64,000 nt of DNA from Metellina segmentata. Taxonomy: Eukaryota > Arthropoda > Arachnida > Araneae > Tetragnathidae. The notes beneath the pieces were generated by a model. That model was given only the letters and a program-made list of their open reading frames with translations. It did no database searches and was not told the DNA's origin. The position numbers were made by a program, and so were the translations under genes. The stretch spans positions 28,097,235 to 28,161,234 of the forward strand of contig OX375877.1 in NCBI GenBank assembly GCA_947359465.1. Reading direction: 5' to 3'. Shown piece after piece: positions 10,934-22,916 of the stretch (its first letter is position 1; each line of letters opens with the position of its first letter).

Positions 10934-11867
10934 TCTGTAATATTATGAATGGAAGTGTTTGTTTCTTTCCTGCACGCAAAGTCCAGATAAATCTATGGCC
11001 CTTACAGCAATGGGATTTGGCACACAGGTAGTCCGAATTTTTTGCAATTTTAGGGTCGCGGCAAATTTAAAAATTCAATCTAGAACATTTTTAAAGGAAA
11101 TTAATGAAATTTATTATTATTGTTTTCTTTGGAATAGCAACAGCATAAAAGATCATCTGAATTTATTTTTTCCGTTTCCGTTTTCATTTTGCGCGGATAA
11201 CTATTTTTTCAGCAGAGATAAAAAGCAAAGTTTTAACTGTTGTTATGGAGTTATCTCCAAGACCGTTCAAGATAGAGTAAAAATTTCAACGGATTTTAGA
11301 TCTGCGGAAAATTTCACTTCAGATCGATACCTAAAAATATGATTTTCTTTGAATAAATAAAATTTTTAATTTGAATATCTTTTATATTTTTGCAATGTGA
11401 CGTCACGCCAACATTCGTGTTCCAAAAATTAACAGATTACATTTCCTGCATTCTTACGATTTCAGCGAAAGAAAGTAAAGAAAATAAAAAAAAACATTTT
11501 GGCTGACATTATTTAGTTCTTTTTTGTAAAATCGGGATCTTTAAAGATAGATTAAAAATTTCAACTGATTTGAAATCTGCGGCAAATTTGACACCAGTGT
11601 TTTAAAATACGTTGGATTTTCTTATAATAAATAATTTTTTAATTAAATATTTATATTTTCGCAAGAGATTGTGACGTCACTCCGAAGTCCTATTTGGTTT
11701 GCAAAACAAATCAACACCACGGGCAACCACATTATGACTGTTATCCAATAGGCGACGAATTCGTATGGGAATTCGTAGCAATCACTGGAGGTTAACGAGC
11801 AGTGATCACACTGACTCCACGAAAAGAACTGTCACTGGCAACGCCGTGCTGGTCACGCAGTGGCTAG
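10934..11867 (+). mobile_element. Helitron family B, non-autonomous copy
   Basis: A 934-bp element starting TCTGTAATATTATGAA with the GAAGTGTTTG leader. It ends with the hairpin-bearing GGTCACGCAGTGG then CTAG (11864-11867). It is collinear over much of its length with 17518-18285. Internally it repeats a module (AAAATTTCAAC.GATTTGAAATCTGCGG) twice, each linked to a GTGACGTCAC site. There is no Rep/helicase. The open frame at 10959-11342 has no family resemblance. Confidence 0.7.
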
Positions 11868-12059
11868 TGCATAATAAACACCAGAAAAATTCTATGCATA
11901 AATCTTTTTCCACCACTATCTGTCAACTTGCCTTGACTTCTCATGGTGTGTTTTTAGCAATACTGGTAAAACAATATTGTTGGAAAACTTAATTTTTTAT
12001 CAACACAGGTAAAGCAATGAGCTGCGTACGGTAATCAATTTATACTCAATGTTATTTCA

Positions 12060-12215
12060 ATGGCTATTTCGAATATAAGGATTTTTGATCTTTCGTATCT
12101 CGCCTTGCTCGTAACATCACACAACCAATCAAAACAATTAAAAACTCCGCCCATTCGTGGCGTCACACAACCAATAAAAACTTTAAGAGACACGGAAGCA
12201 CAGCGGAATATAGCA
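12060..12215 (+). repeat. Repeat U, shared insertion platform of two Helitrons
   Basis: About 150 bp matching 17375-17517: TTCGTATCTCG, CTCGTAA.ATC.CACAACCAATCAAAACAATTA, then CGTCACACAACCAAT. One copy is followed by a family A Helitron (12216) and the other by a family B Helitron (17518). It is non-coding and looks like part of an older element. Confidence 0.6.
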
Positions 12216-12854
12216 TCTATATTTATAATTCTCTTACGTGGCACGCAAAAAAGACGTTATTTGTAATCGCGTTTTGGCAACACTGTACAATTGTTTGTTT
12301 ATCGCGGTCTCGCGCATCGATTGAATTTATAGCGTTATCGGATGAAATTTTATTGAAAGAAAAAAGGAATTTTAATGAGCTGTTGCAGTTAGTTTATAAT
12401 AGAAATAAAAAAAGCGGAGGATCTTTTCAGGGCCATTTAAAAAACGGTCCTTTTCAGGGCCAACAATTATAGATCAACAAGACGCTTGCACTACAACTTT
12501 CGGCAACAAACTCAATGAAAAAGTGTGGGTCGTTTGAGTGCTGGGAAAATGTACACACAAACAACATGCTGGGTATTCAATTTCCAAAGCAACGCTCACA
12601 TTTCGAGTCAAAATTTGCACAAAGTTTTCATTTGAATTCTGATTTTAGAGATACAGTATATATTTTTTCTGTAATACAGCAAATTTAGATTTGAAAAACA
12701 TTTTTTTTTGGTAACATATTTTGTAAACAATCCCTTCTGCTAGGACACATGTCTTCATTGAGGCGAGCGAAGCGAGCATAGGTTCACGCAGCGAACCAAT
12801 GAGGATTGCGAAGCAATCCTCCGGGGGTTGGCGAGCAGGGGGCAGGCCCCCTAG
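12216..12854 (+). mobile_element. Helitron family A, non-autonomous copy 2
   Basis: A 639-bp element from TCTATATTTATAATTCTCTTACG to hairpin GGGGGCAGGCCCC plus CTAG (12851-12854). It is collinear with 2861-3508 and with the inverted copy 14384-15033. A GCGAGCGAAGCGAGCATAGG palindromic stretch followed by TTCACGCAGCGAACC, seen in all copies, forms additional hairpins near the 3' end. It is non-coding. Confidence 0.75.
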
Positions 12855-13237
12855 TTTTATATAATACGATGTCCACAAGTTGGATAAGCAATCTGGGATG
12901 CGTTTAGAACTTTTCAAGTCTGGAATATTCGAGTCGTTTCGTCAAATGCACAAAAGTGGATGTAGCAGTCAGTTTAAATTAATAAAGTCTAGAGTTGAGA
13001 TTAACAATCTTTGTACTCACTCACTCTCCCTTAGCGAATATACACAAACAGGTTAGTCCGCCTACATGTACAATTAATCTACGCGACAATATAACATACA
13101 TTTACTAAAATTCGTGACAGGAAATAAATGGATTCAAGTAATTATCTTGTAGACATTCCATATACTTTCATCGTCGCCAATAACACCCTGTGTTGATATA
13201 GTGCGACATTGAATGAAATACCATACCATACCAAATG
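12855..13237. other. No recognisable gene
   Basis: No coding potential and no repeat partner noticed. Confidence 0.4.
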
Positions 13238-13814
13238 CACTACCTTACAATAATGGACCGGGCAGCAAGATGTGATGGTATAAGGGAAAGAATACATGCT
13301 TTTATAGGAGTGTTGGTTCTCCCCCCCCCACGTGTTGCAATTGCACTAGCAACCCTTCTGTTGTATTCTTTCAACAAGGTTTTGATACACAGCTATGGGT
13401 ATTTTTGTCCATTCCTGCTTCAAATTGTCTCCAGCTCAGTGGTAATTTTCGGACGTGGTCCCCTGGTCTGTAAGCGTCGCTTTTACTCGTCTCAGAATGT
13501 TCTACGGGGTTTAGGTCGGGACTCAGAGCAGGCCAGGGAAGACGTTTTACATCCATATCTTGATACCACTGCTCGACAGAGGCTGCAACATGACAAGGAG
13601 CGTTGTCGTCCTGGAAGTAACATTCGTCTATTCCATAAAATTGCCAGGGCGTAGGAAGAACCTGATGATCCAAAATGTTCATGCAGGCGTCGGCGTTCAA
13701 TTGACCAGGAACAACATGGAAAGGTCCCAGGCCATACCACGAAAAACACCCCCAAATAAGTAGTCGGATTTTATGCAAATCCGGTGGCGTCCGGTCCATT
13801 ATTGTAGGGTAGTG
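13238..13814 (-). mobile_element. Internally deleted Tc1-like element
   Basis: A 577-bp element whose ends are inverted copies of CACTACCCTACAATAATGG (left 13238, right ending 13814). TA follows the right end, and the left flank has TG where TA is expected. The interior keeps only the C-terminal half of a Tc1 transposase on the minus strand. This is the usual form of an internally deleted, non-autonomous derivative. Confidence 0.65.
13371..13800 (-). pseudogene. Tc1-like transposase, C-terminal fragment
   Basis: The minus-strand frame carries LIWGCFSWYGLGPFHVVPG, then the second catalytic motif FQDDNAPCHVA, then the third-motif region PWPALSPDLNPVEH. After NPVEH the frame shifts. The N-terminal DNA-binding half and the first catalytic Asp are missing. 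The family is DDE Tc1; this fragment cannot be active. Confidence 0.8.
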
Positions 13815-14383
13815 TACATTCACCATTATAAAAATTTTCATATATCAACTTGTACCACTCCCCTCGTCAAAGAAACTTGTGATTTAACAGTTCCATCAAA
13901 AATGAAGATAGTCAACTATCAAAGGACTTTTCCTTAACCCCCAAGAAATATATTTTTTATGTCAAGGGGAAAGAAATAAAAGACTGTCTCCAAAGTACAC
14001 ACGGGGTCTGGTTCCACTGACATTTAAGTCAAAATAAGAAAAAGAAGACTCTTCGGGAGAAATTAACTTCTTTGTGGCTGCTTTAGTGTTTCAGAACTTA
14101 AAATAGTCCGTTCTAATACAGAGTGGAATTCTTGGATGGAATGGAAGTTCTCTTTATTCTAAGAGGATTTTCTAAAGCTCTTCTGCCCACTCCTAAGCTT
14201 ATAAACCCTCATTGTTTGTCTGTAAGTCGAGAAAATTCTGTATTCTTTTACGAAACAAAATTAAAATTTTATAGATTGGGGATTTGTTTCGTTTTGGAGT
14301 GGTACCGAAATACCCCAAAACTGGTAAATATGCCTTGTGCTTTAAAACTATTTATGTAACATCCTTTATCTATTATTATACTA
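13815..14383. other. No recognisable gene
   Basis: AT-rich spacer between a Tc1 remnant and a Helitron. Short open frames (for example 14123-14359) have no family resemblance. Confidence 0.4.
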
Positions 14384-15033
14384 CTAGGGGGCCTGTCCCC
14401 TGCTCGCTAACGCTCGCCAACCCCCGGAGGATTGCTTCGCATTCCTCATTGGTTCGCTGCGCGAACCTATGCTCGCTTCGCTCGCCTCAATGAAGACATG
14501 TATCCTAGCAGAAGGGATTGTTTACAAAATATGTTACCAAAATTTTTTTTTTCAAATCTAAATTTGCTGTATTACAGAAAAAATATATACAGTATCTCTA
14601 AAATCAGAATTCAAATGAAAACTTTGTGCAAATTTTGACTCGAAATGTGAGCGTTGCTTTGGAAATTGAATACCCAGCATGTTGTTTGTGTGTACATTTT
14701 CCCAGCACTCAAACGACCGACACTTTTTCATTGAGTTTGTTGCCGAAAGTTGTAGTGCAAGCGTCTTGTTGAACTATAATTGTTGGTCCTGAAAAGGACC
14801 GTTTTTTAAATGGCCCTGAAAAGATCCTCCGCTTTCTTTGATTTCTATTATAAACTAACTGCAACAGCTCATTCAAATTTCCTTTTTTTTTCAATAAAAT
14901 TTCATCCGATAACGCTATAAATTCAATCGATGTGCGAGACTTCGCGATAAACAAACAATCGTACAGTATTGCCAAAACGCGTTTACAAATAACGTCTTTT
15001 TTGCGAGCCACGTAAGAGAATTATATATATAGA
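14384..15033 (-). mobile_element. Helitron family A, non-autonomous copy 3 (inverted)
   Basis: A 650-bp element on the minus strand. Its 5' TCTATATATATAATTCTC is at 15033 and its 3' hairpin plus CTAG at 14384-14387. It is close to the copy at 12216-12854 over the whole length, including the GTACACACAAACAACATGC block. It is non-coding; the open frames in it recur as shadows in the other copies. Confidence 0.75.
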
Positions 15034-15431
15034 TACTTCATTAAAAACTAAATACGCTGATGTGAACAAAACTGCATTAAAAGAGGAATTAACAAAAAAT
15101 TTCATATTTTTATGCAAAACATAAATACATTCACATATTTATTTTACAATTAATAAATTCAGGAATTGATTAAAGGTTTTTTATCATGATTCTTATAACC
15201 TTAAAATTATTAAAGGAAATTCTTAATATACGAATTTTTATGTTATATTTTCCCTTAGGCATGCCGCGCATTGGTTCTACGATCTTAAATTTATTGAAAT
15301 ACGCATGAGCACTGACTTGTTTCGGTACAGAAATGGAGTACCCAGGCGGATGTTGGGTTTTTTCACATGGGGCTGCTGTGTTTTGCAGAGCTTAGAAAGC
15401 TGTTTCTAGGAGGAATTCCAAAAGGAGGGTA
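15034..15431. other. No recognisable gene
   Basis: AT-rich with nothing recognisable. Confidence 0.4.
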
Positions 15432-16100
15432 AAGCCGCGTTTACACTTTTTTTTTCCAATGGCGTGCACATATGAACTTAATTATTGGCCACTATAAGGC
15501 TGGAAGTGATGGCCACTTGTGAAGGATCACCCAGTGGTAGGATTTCTCCACCATTTTGCGAGGAAGACATTTTCCGACCCCTTTTTTTGCTGACCCCTTT
15601 CGACCCTCTCCGGTGTAAACACTTTGTAGAGTTTTAACGGCAACACAGACCTCTCTAGAGAGAGTTCTATTAATGTTATCACCAGCTCTCTCGTCCACGC
15701 CATTTTATTCGAATAGGTCACTCACTGACAGTTTGACGGGAGATGTAGTCAAGTCAGGTGATGAGGGCAAAATGTCACTTGGGAGCGAACAAAAGAAGGC
15801 ATGAGCGACCACGGGGAGCCGAAGGGCAGAAGAGAGCGGCGATTATCTGCAATCCCTAAAGAGAACGGAAATAGGGAAGCATTTTTCATCCCAAATTTCG
15901 TCTCGGAGAAATGTTTCCAAATCAAAAGTTGCAGTCCTTTGATATTTACCGACTCCTGGTGGTAAACAAAATTGGAGTTGCAAACTCACCAAATCGCCAC
16001 CCCGACATGAGAGCTTGACGTTAAAAGTGCCGTTTCTTGGAAAATCTTCGATGTTCGGAGGGGGGGGGCGCGTTTTCAACTCCGATGTAAACGCGACTTA
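15432..16100. mobile_element. Putative MITE with GCGTTTACA ends
   Basis: The left end TAAAGCCGCGTTTACAC is inverted at the right end (GATGTAAACGCGACTTAA, about 16083-16100). TTAA is present at the right; the left flank is degenerate. The interior is more GC-rich than its surroundings. A minus-strand frame (15527-15721) starts with MAWTRELVITLIEL, which faintly resembles the start of a MADF DNA-binding domain as found in Harbinger-type and host proteins, but the resemblance ends quickly. The family is uncertain. Confidence 0.4.
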
Positions 16101-16192
16101 AGAGAGACACTTTTTGTTAACATTTAAGAAACTGCAATAAAAAACCCTACTTCGCAGTTAATTTTCTTCGAAAATGCGTTTTAAATAAGAGT

Positions 16193-16966
16193 AAAGCTTC
16201 GGTTTCCTAAGAAAGCGTAGCCGCGATCTAGCGGCCGTGATGTAGCTGTGGGTAATGTCATTAAAACGTTGTTTATACTAACACATGGTGTTGGTTTCCT
16301 AGAGAGCGTTGTTTGTGAGCGTAACGAAAAAAATTGGAGCCCCCATTTATATGACTGACGTCATAGCGGTCTCAAACAGTTGGGGAATGTTTTATCTCTT
16401 GTATCTGCAACATTTCATTTCCTGGGCCAAATGATTCGAGCGAAGAGGAGCAAAACAAATAAATATTTTCGACTGCCATTCATTAGTTCGTTTTTGTAAA
16501 ATCGGGATCGTTAAACACAGAATAAAAATTTCAACGGATTTGAAATCTGCAAAAAATTTGACACCAGATCGATACATTAAATGTGATTTACTTTAAATAA
16601 ATAATTAATTATTTAGTAAATAATTAAATAATCAAATGGTAAATAATTGAATAATAAAACTGCTTTTGATATCGACCTGGCGTAGAAATTTACGCTGATT
16701 TGAAATCTGTTGAAATTTTCACTCTATCTTTAACGATTCCGAAGTTAGAAACTTTGAACTAGCGCATAAAAACCACTTTGGTTTTGTTTCTCGAATAAAA
16801 TAAACCACGACAGCCGTCTGTGTTGCCCATTCTCCAACGCATTCTGTCCGTCTAAGTTGACACCTCTGGACTCTTGTTTAGACGGCCGTCTATTTATGCC
16901 CGCGGATTCATGACGTATCACGGCTGTTAGATAACGGCTCCACTTTCTTAGGAAACCGAAGCTTAA
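16193..16966. mobile_element. Putative element with inverted ends AAGCTTCGGTTTCCTAAG
   Basis: GCTTCGGTTTCCTAAGAAAG at about 16196-16215 is exactly inverted at about 16944-16963. The interior includes about 180 bp related to the middle of family B Helitrons (about 16440-16600). No clear target duplication and no gene. Confidence 0.4.
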
Positions 16967-17374
16967 GCATAATAGCATTTACTTCAATCGAATTTTTTAT
17001 AAAATTATAAATTAAACAAGGGACCTCCAAATTTAATGCTTTGACAATAGTCCATTTAATGCACTCGTCAATAGCTCCAGTACGATGTAAATTAAAATAC
17101 CTACCTAATATAATGAGCGGAGGGCCCTATTTGAATATTGAAAAGCATACCACTTATGGACCGCATTTGCAACAACTGCCATCGTATAAATTAATCCCTG
17201 ATGCATGATAAGAAAGTAATGCTATTTGAATGTGGATCAACCACTTCAAGAACAGATTAGAGAGGACAGGGCAGACTCGATGATATTCGAGCACCGTGGG
17301 AGGTGCTGCCACATTCCATCCACCATGAACGGTGGCGAGATTCGTCATCCTAGAAGACTGATTTCGAATGTAAT
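16967..17374. other. No recognisable gene
   Basis: A mixed-composition stretch without a supported coding region. Confidence 0.4.
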
Positions 17375-17517
17375 GATATTTGATAATTCGTATCTCGTTT
17401 CGCTCGTAATATCGCACAACCAATCAAAACAATTAGAAACTCCACCTACTCCAGACGTCACACAACCAATCAAAACTTTAATAGCCACGTTAACACAGCA
17501 TAATCTAGCGCGTTTTC
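17375..17517 (+). repeat. Repeat U, second copy
   Basis: Matches 12060-12215 as described there and immediately precedes the family B Helitron. Non-coding. Confidence 0.6.
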
Positions 17518-18285
17518 TCTAATATTATAAAATGAAGTGTTTGTCTGTTTGATTGTTTCTTGCACGCAAAGTCCTGACGAATCTATGGCACTTACAGTAA
17601 TGGGATTTGGCACACAGGTAGTCCAAATGTTTTGCAATTTTAGGTCTTATTTATTGTCGCGGCGAATTTTAAAATTCAATCTAGAACATTTAAAAATGAA
17701 TTCAATGAAACTTAGTCATTGTTGAATGCAATATATCATAGATTTTAAATTTATTGTTTTAGTTTCCGTTTAGATTTTGCGCGGAGGAAGGATTTTCCAG
17801 CCAGACGATAAAAACAAATAATATTTTAACTGGAGTCATTTAGTTCTTTTTCTTTCTCCTAGACCGTTAAAGATAGAGTAAAAATTTCAACGGATTTGAA
17901 GTCTGCGAAAACTTTCCCTTTAGATCGTTACCTAAAATATGATTTTCTTTAAAAAAATTATTTTTAAATTGAATATATTTTTTATATTTTAGCAAGAGAT
18001 TGTGACGTCACGTTAACTTCGCTTTCCGAAAATAAACATCTTCTGCCCCTCGCGTTGAAAAAAAAAAAGAAACAGATTATATTTACTGCCTTATTCAATT
18101 TCAGCGAATGAGAGCAAAAGAATAAAAAAACATTTTGACTTTGATTGTTAAGTTCTCTTTCGTAAAATCGGAATCGTTAAACATTGAAAATTTCAACGGA
18201 TTTGAAATCTGCGGAAAATTTTACACCAGATTAATACCTTACACCACGGGCACGGGCAACGCAGGGCTAGCCACGCAGTGACTAG
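17518..18285 (+). mobile_element. Helitron family B, non-autonomous copy
   Basis: A 768-bp element from TCTAATATTATAAAATGAAG to GCCACGCAGTGA plus CTAG (18282-18285). It shares leader, interior modules and terminus with 10934-11867 but is shorter. It has no Rep/helicase. Confidence 0.7.
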
Positions 18286-19331
18286 TATATAATAAGATAA
18301 TCATAATACATCAAGAGAAGAATGAACCAACACTACAATTAATCAAGTACACAATTGAATTCCTGAAAAATAATTAAAAAGTGGCAAAAGTTTAAAATTT
18401 AATTAATTAATATAAAATCGGCTATCTTTAAAGAATGGAAAAAATTAGATTGATGATTAAACTCAATAATAATGCCTTAACTATTCGACCTTTCATTCGA
18501 TGGGTTTATTATGCAAAACTGTATATCATTGATTCATACTCTGTTTAAAAGATTCAAATTCTTAAAAATATAAATCTACAAAACTGGGAAATGTTTAAGA
18601 CATATTCCTTTGCTAAAAATTTTAAATGCCTTTTAGATTTACGAAATCTCTGAAAATTCCTCAACTCAAAATGCTTCACAAGATTCATATCGGGTTTACC
18701 ATTTCGGGGAATTTGGTCTTTAATTTAATTGTGGTTGACCAATCAACTATCATATATCAATTCGGAATTCATTCTTTGGAATGTCTTCTGACAAAGTGCT
18801 GAAATCGTGTTAGAAAACTAAACCGATTGACGTGAAGTTCAGAATACGTACGATAAACACACGTTCTGCCAGTAAAATTCTACCAAACCACGTACATCTT
18901 AACTTGAGAGACTTATATAACTATACTATATAATTATCTAACTGTAAAATTTCATGCTATCGCACAATTCCACGAAAATGACGAATGAGAACTTTGTAAA
19001 CGTGAATCGATACTTTAACCATCTCCATAAAGCTCGATGAAAGAATATGAGTAAAAATTATTCCCTTATATCTTTAAATAGCTGATATCTACCACGATAC
19101 ATGAACCATAAATTATTTATCCCACTCCTCTTACGGCTATCGTCCGGCTCTGGTGAGTCACGTGATTTTGAACTAGTCTATTGTTCAAATGAGGTGATAG
19201 ATTAAAACGAAGTGAATATCACAGTCGGTTTCTAGCTTGTTTTGTGGCTGAGAGTTTATCGTACGACACAGTAAAATTTGTCAGTGATATTTGATTGGAT
19301 GGGAGAAAATCATTCACGACGATCGTATTAA
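18286..19331. other. No recognisable gene
   Basis: AT-rich with no coding region or repeat partner noticed. Confidence 0.4.
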
Positions 19332-19779
19332 GGCCCGGTGCACACATCCGGTTTTTCAACGTGCGGCGCCACTACGGCATCGAAGCCCAACTATGCACAC
19401 ATAACCGTAAAATGACGCGCGAACTCATTTCGCGCCATTTGCGATAAATAATTTATCGAAGAAAACGTGTTTATTTCGCTTCTTGGTGTAAAAAAAAAGT
19501 ATATTTTGAAGCAAAATAGACGTTACTGGATACAACCATTTATTAACTATTATTCATATTCCATTTGTTTATGAAAACAAGGTACTTCAGAACGGAGACA
19601 CATGTGCGGCGACCGTGGTGGGGATCTGCGGTACAAATTGCACGCAAGTTGAACGTGCGTCGCCCCAGCGGCGCTGGAGGCATGTGTGCACTGCTCCATT
19701 GGATCTGATGTATCTTAGACCGCACTTGCGTTGCGGTAGCGGCGCCGCACGTTGAAGAACCGGATGTGTTCACCGTGTC
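19332..19779. mobile_element. TTAA-flanked MITE (piggyBac-type), copy 1
   Basis: A 448-bp element starting GGCCCGGTGCACACATCCGG after TTAA (19328-19331). The right end is decayed (CCGGATGTGTTCACCGTGTC then TAA). It is collinear with 34905-35346. TTAA targets are characteristic of piggyBac-type elements. A GC-rich inner block (CGTGCGTCGCC.CAGCGGCGC) lies in the right half. Non-coding. Confidence 0.7.
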
Positions 19780-21539
19780 TAAGCAAGCCCTGGCGAGCTT
19801 AGTACCTTTCAAAAATAGACTACTCCAAAGGTATTTGTCTTCTCACAACCGTTGTATAGTGATTTTTTTGAGGTATGAAATGGAATCCAAACGTAAAAGT
19901 AGACAGAGTTGCAGCGATCCATCCTAACGGACTAACTGTAACTGTATCCGTTCTAAGCATAGAAGTCTACGTCTGGATCCGAATAAACATAACTACACTC
20001 GCACGCTATCGCGTTTAGTATTATCGTAAAACGCAGTATGTAGGATATTGTATACAGCAGTGTATGTTAATGTAACAAATATTACATTCGGTAATAAGAG
20101 TTATATAGTAAAGTAATTATTCAGCTAACTAAGATGCAAAGGTGACCCGGATATGATTTGAACACGCAACCTTCTGACTACGGTGCAGAGTAGAGAAAAG
20201 GAGCTCAGCGTTAGGACGGTGGTGATGCAGAAGGAATGGGGAGTTCTATAAGGGTCATACGATCCACAAGCTGACATATAAACAAAAAAGCAGAGTTTAA
20301 GATCTGTTTCTAATAATCTATACAGGAAAATTTAAGAATGAGATAGATTTCAATTTTCTTAATATCGTCTTATTCTTCATTTATCATAATGGTTATTTTT
20401 GCTTTCAGGGCATTTTTATAGTTTTGGGGACCATTAACGCAGTTTGATATAGGGCACTTTCACATTTATTTAATAATTTATAGGACATGACGATCATCTT
20501 AGCCCAAATAAAAAAAAATGTATCAATATAAAAAGCACAGTTGAAAAATGTCTCTGTTCTCTATATAAATCTACAATGTTTGACTTCTCCATACCAAATT
20601 TGTCATACAATCTTAATTTGTATAGCCCTGTGAGCAAGGGAGCAGAAAGTTCTTAAAACTGCGACTCTAGTCGCAGAACAAACATTGTCTTTGTAGAACA
20701 ATTTTTCCTTAATTTTATCAAAATTTTGGCCGATTTTTTTTTTAAATCATAAGTTACGATGTTCTGCAGTGCAAAGCGAGCTGCTTGCACACCTTTTTCT
20801 TCTTCTCTTAGCTACGGAACAACCTTCCTACACCACCCAAATTACCACAAACACTAAAAAAAAACATCTTCTATGTCAATGACGAAATATTTAACTTCAA
20901 AAGTTGTCGACAGAATTGGAAATTCTGAAAGTATGCCTGGGTTTTAAAAAAAGTAAGTTAATTAATTTTAATGTTTTACTGTAAACATGTAATACATATT
21001 TAGTCGATAATTGTGTTTTACGTCTGTTTTTCATTTTCCTGCGGTTTTTAAATTCGAACAAAATGCCTGCAGAACAATTGCAATGGCTTGGAGCTGTGTT
21101 GCAAAACACTGAATACAATTCTGCACCTGGGCCTATAATGTATATCAATCCCCATTCTAGTTGTCCTAGGCGTGAAGAGAGGGGAAATTAGAAATATGCA
21201 TATGAAGAACATTGAGCATTGTTGTGATTACGGTAAGCAACCCCCTGAAAGTTTTACCAACATTTCTAGAAAAATATATATTTAAAAAAAAAACTGTTTC
21301 TTATAATATTAAAGAATATAAAATAGGTTCTTTAAATATTATTAAGTTTCAACTTTTTTTATATTTACTCCCCTTCTGCCAGTAGTGTAGTATACTAATC
21401 AATATGTTCGTAATTTTTTCAGGAATATAACTTAAGGGGCATTCATAAAAACACTAAATTTAAAGTCGACTTCTAAGTCCTACTTTATTGTCGTCACCTT
21501 TAGTTCCAGTTTTTGTTGCTTTGTCGTACACTTAAGTGC
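19780..21539. other. No supported gene; possible tRNA relic
   Basis: AT-rich. At about 20140-20192 the minus strand reads AGTCAGAAGGTTGCGTGTTC then AAATCATATCCGGGTCA, which looks like the 3' half of an arginine-type tRNA. A matching 5' half is not convincing, so it is at best a relic. Nothing else is seen. Confidence 0.35.
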
Positions 21540-21705
21540 GATGTTTGTGGAATGGATTATACGGATGAATAAAGGAAGGATATGTATTTCCTCCATTTAA
21601 ATTGTAAAAGCTATAAGATTTTTCTATAATAGAAAAAGAGATTCAAGAAATTATATCACTTTTCAACCAATTCAACCCGCGCAACGCCGGATAAATCTGT
21701 TTCGT
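21540..21705 (+). mobile_element. Helitron family C, 3' segment
   Basis: Shares about 160 bp with 9040-9279 and ends in the family hairpin CAACCCGCGCAACGCCGG followed by a decayed terminus without CTAG. Fragment only. Confidence 0.5.
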
Positions 21706-22912
21706 AACATATTAAAAAGGGGCCATAAAACGGTTAACACCACTAAAATAAACTAATAATTTTGCTAGACAAAATAGCCACATAAGCTTGTGCTTTGTAG
21801 TATCTTCAGAAATATTTTCTATACATTTTAAATGTAAGTTGTGAATTTTAAGTAACTATCAAGTTCAGACTTTTTTAACAAATCGAAATGGTTGTTTCAA
21901 GTCTAATAATAGTTAGAACTGTCATAAATGAATTAATTTACATGTTCAGGTATAATGTAGTGCTCTGTATGTATATTCTTCTAGATAGAGGAAGACTAAC
22001 TTATGTTTAGAAGGAAGACTAAACTGATTTTTTGTGGGTAAAATAAAAAATAAAATCGGAAATAGTATCAGTAAACATCACTAACTTCAGGAAGATCGAT
22101 CCAACGTTTATATGTTTCTGACAATTTCTTGCTGGTGTTTTGAAAACTCGTCCTGAGTTTACAAACTTATGTTAATTATTTTTTGTCATACCCTAAAGCC
22201 TTAAAAAAAACATAATAATACAGAACAGGTCAGATTTGATAACTAAAACATCAACCAACGTCAGAATTTGAAAACACAATATAATAAGACAGACACCACT
22301 CAAATAAAAAAATAAAACAGACGTATTTATAATCATTACACACTCTACTATATATTTTCAAGAAAAAAGGAGCGTCTTTGTTTGATATCAAATAAAAATT
22401 ACTCAAAAAACTTGAAAATTTATTAAGCTGAAAACAATGTCCATCCTTAAAACTTATTTTATTATTTATTTATTATTGCAATTATTATTTTTACACCTAT
22501 TGGTGTTTTCAGTGTTACTCACGACTAACTCTGATTATCGAAATTATTTGTTATGGATAAACATACAAGATGGCGCCACGAACAAAAGATTGGGGATTAG
22601 GAAAAATTAAAACTTATATAATTGCTTATTCAAACATAACTTCCGTACTCCAAACACTGAATTCTGATTTAAAATTGACAGTTGTTTAGTAAACAAAAAA
22701 TTAACTGTCAAATTTTTGCCTAAACGGTTACAAATTATTTATTTAAGGAATCCCAAAATGTATCATTCGATAGCTTTTGAGTAAAGAAAATCAAATCTTC
22801 TTTCCGACTAGTTTGTTTGTAAAAACTTAAAAATTCCACTCTTTGACTAAAAAACTGTAAAATATTTTCAGATCACGTCTTATAAATTTAAATTCAGAAA
22901 CAATTCTATGAA
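21706..22912. other. No recognisable gene
   Basis: AT-rich sequence with no coding region supported. Confidence 0.4.
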
Positions 22913-22916
22913 TTAA

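Noticed and set aside
13235..13654. 139-codon plus-strand open frame
   Set aside because: Antisense shadow of the Tc1 transposase fragment and its left terminal repeat.
15492..15721. MADF-domain gene
   Set aside because: Only the first dozen residues resemble MADF; the rest does not, and two frames overlap within a putative MITE.
20140..20192. Functional tRNA-Arg on the minus strand
   Set aside because: A convincing 3' half is present, but no matching 5' half or acceptor pairing could be found.
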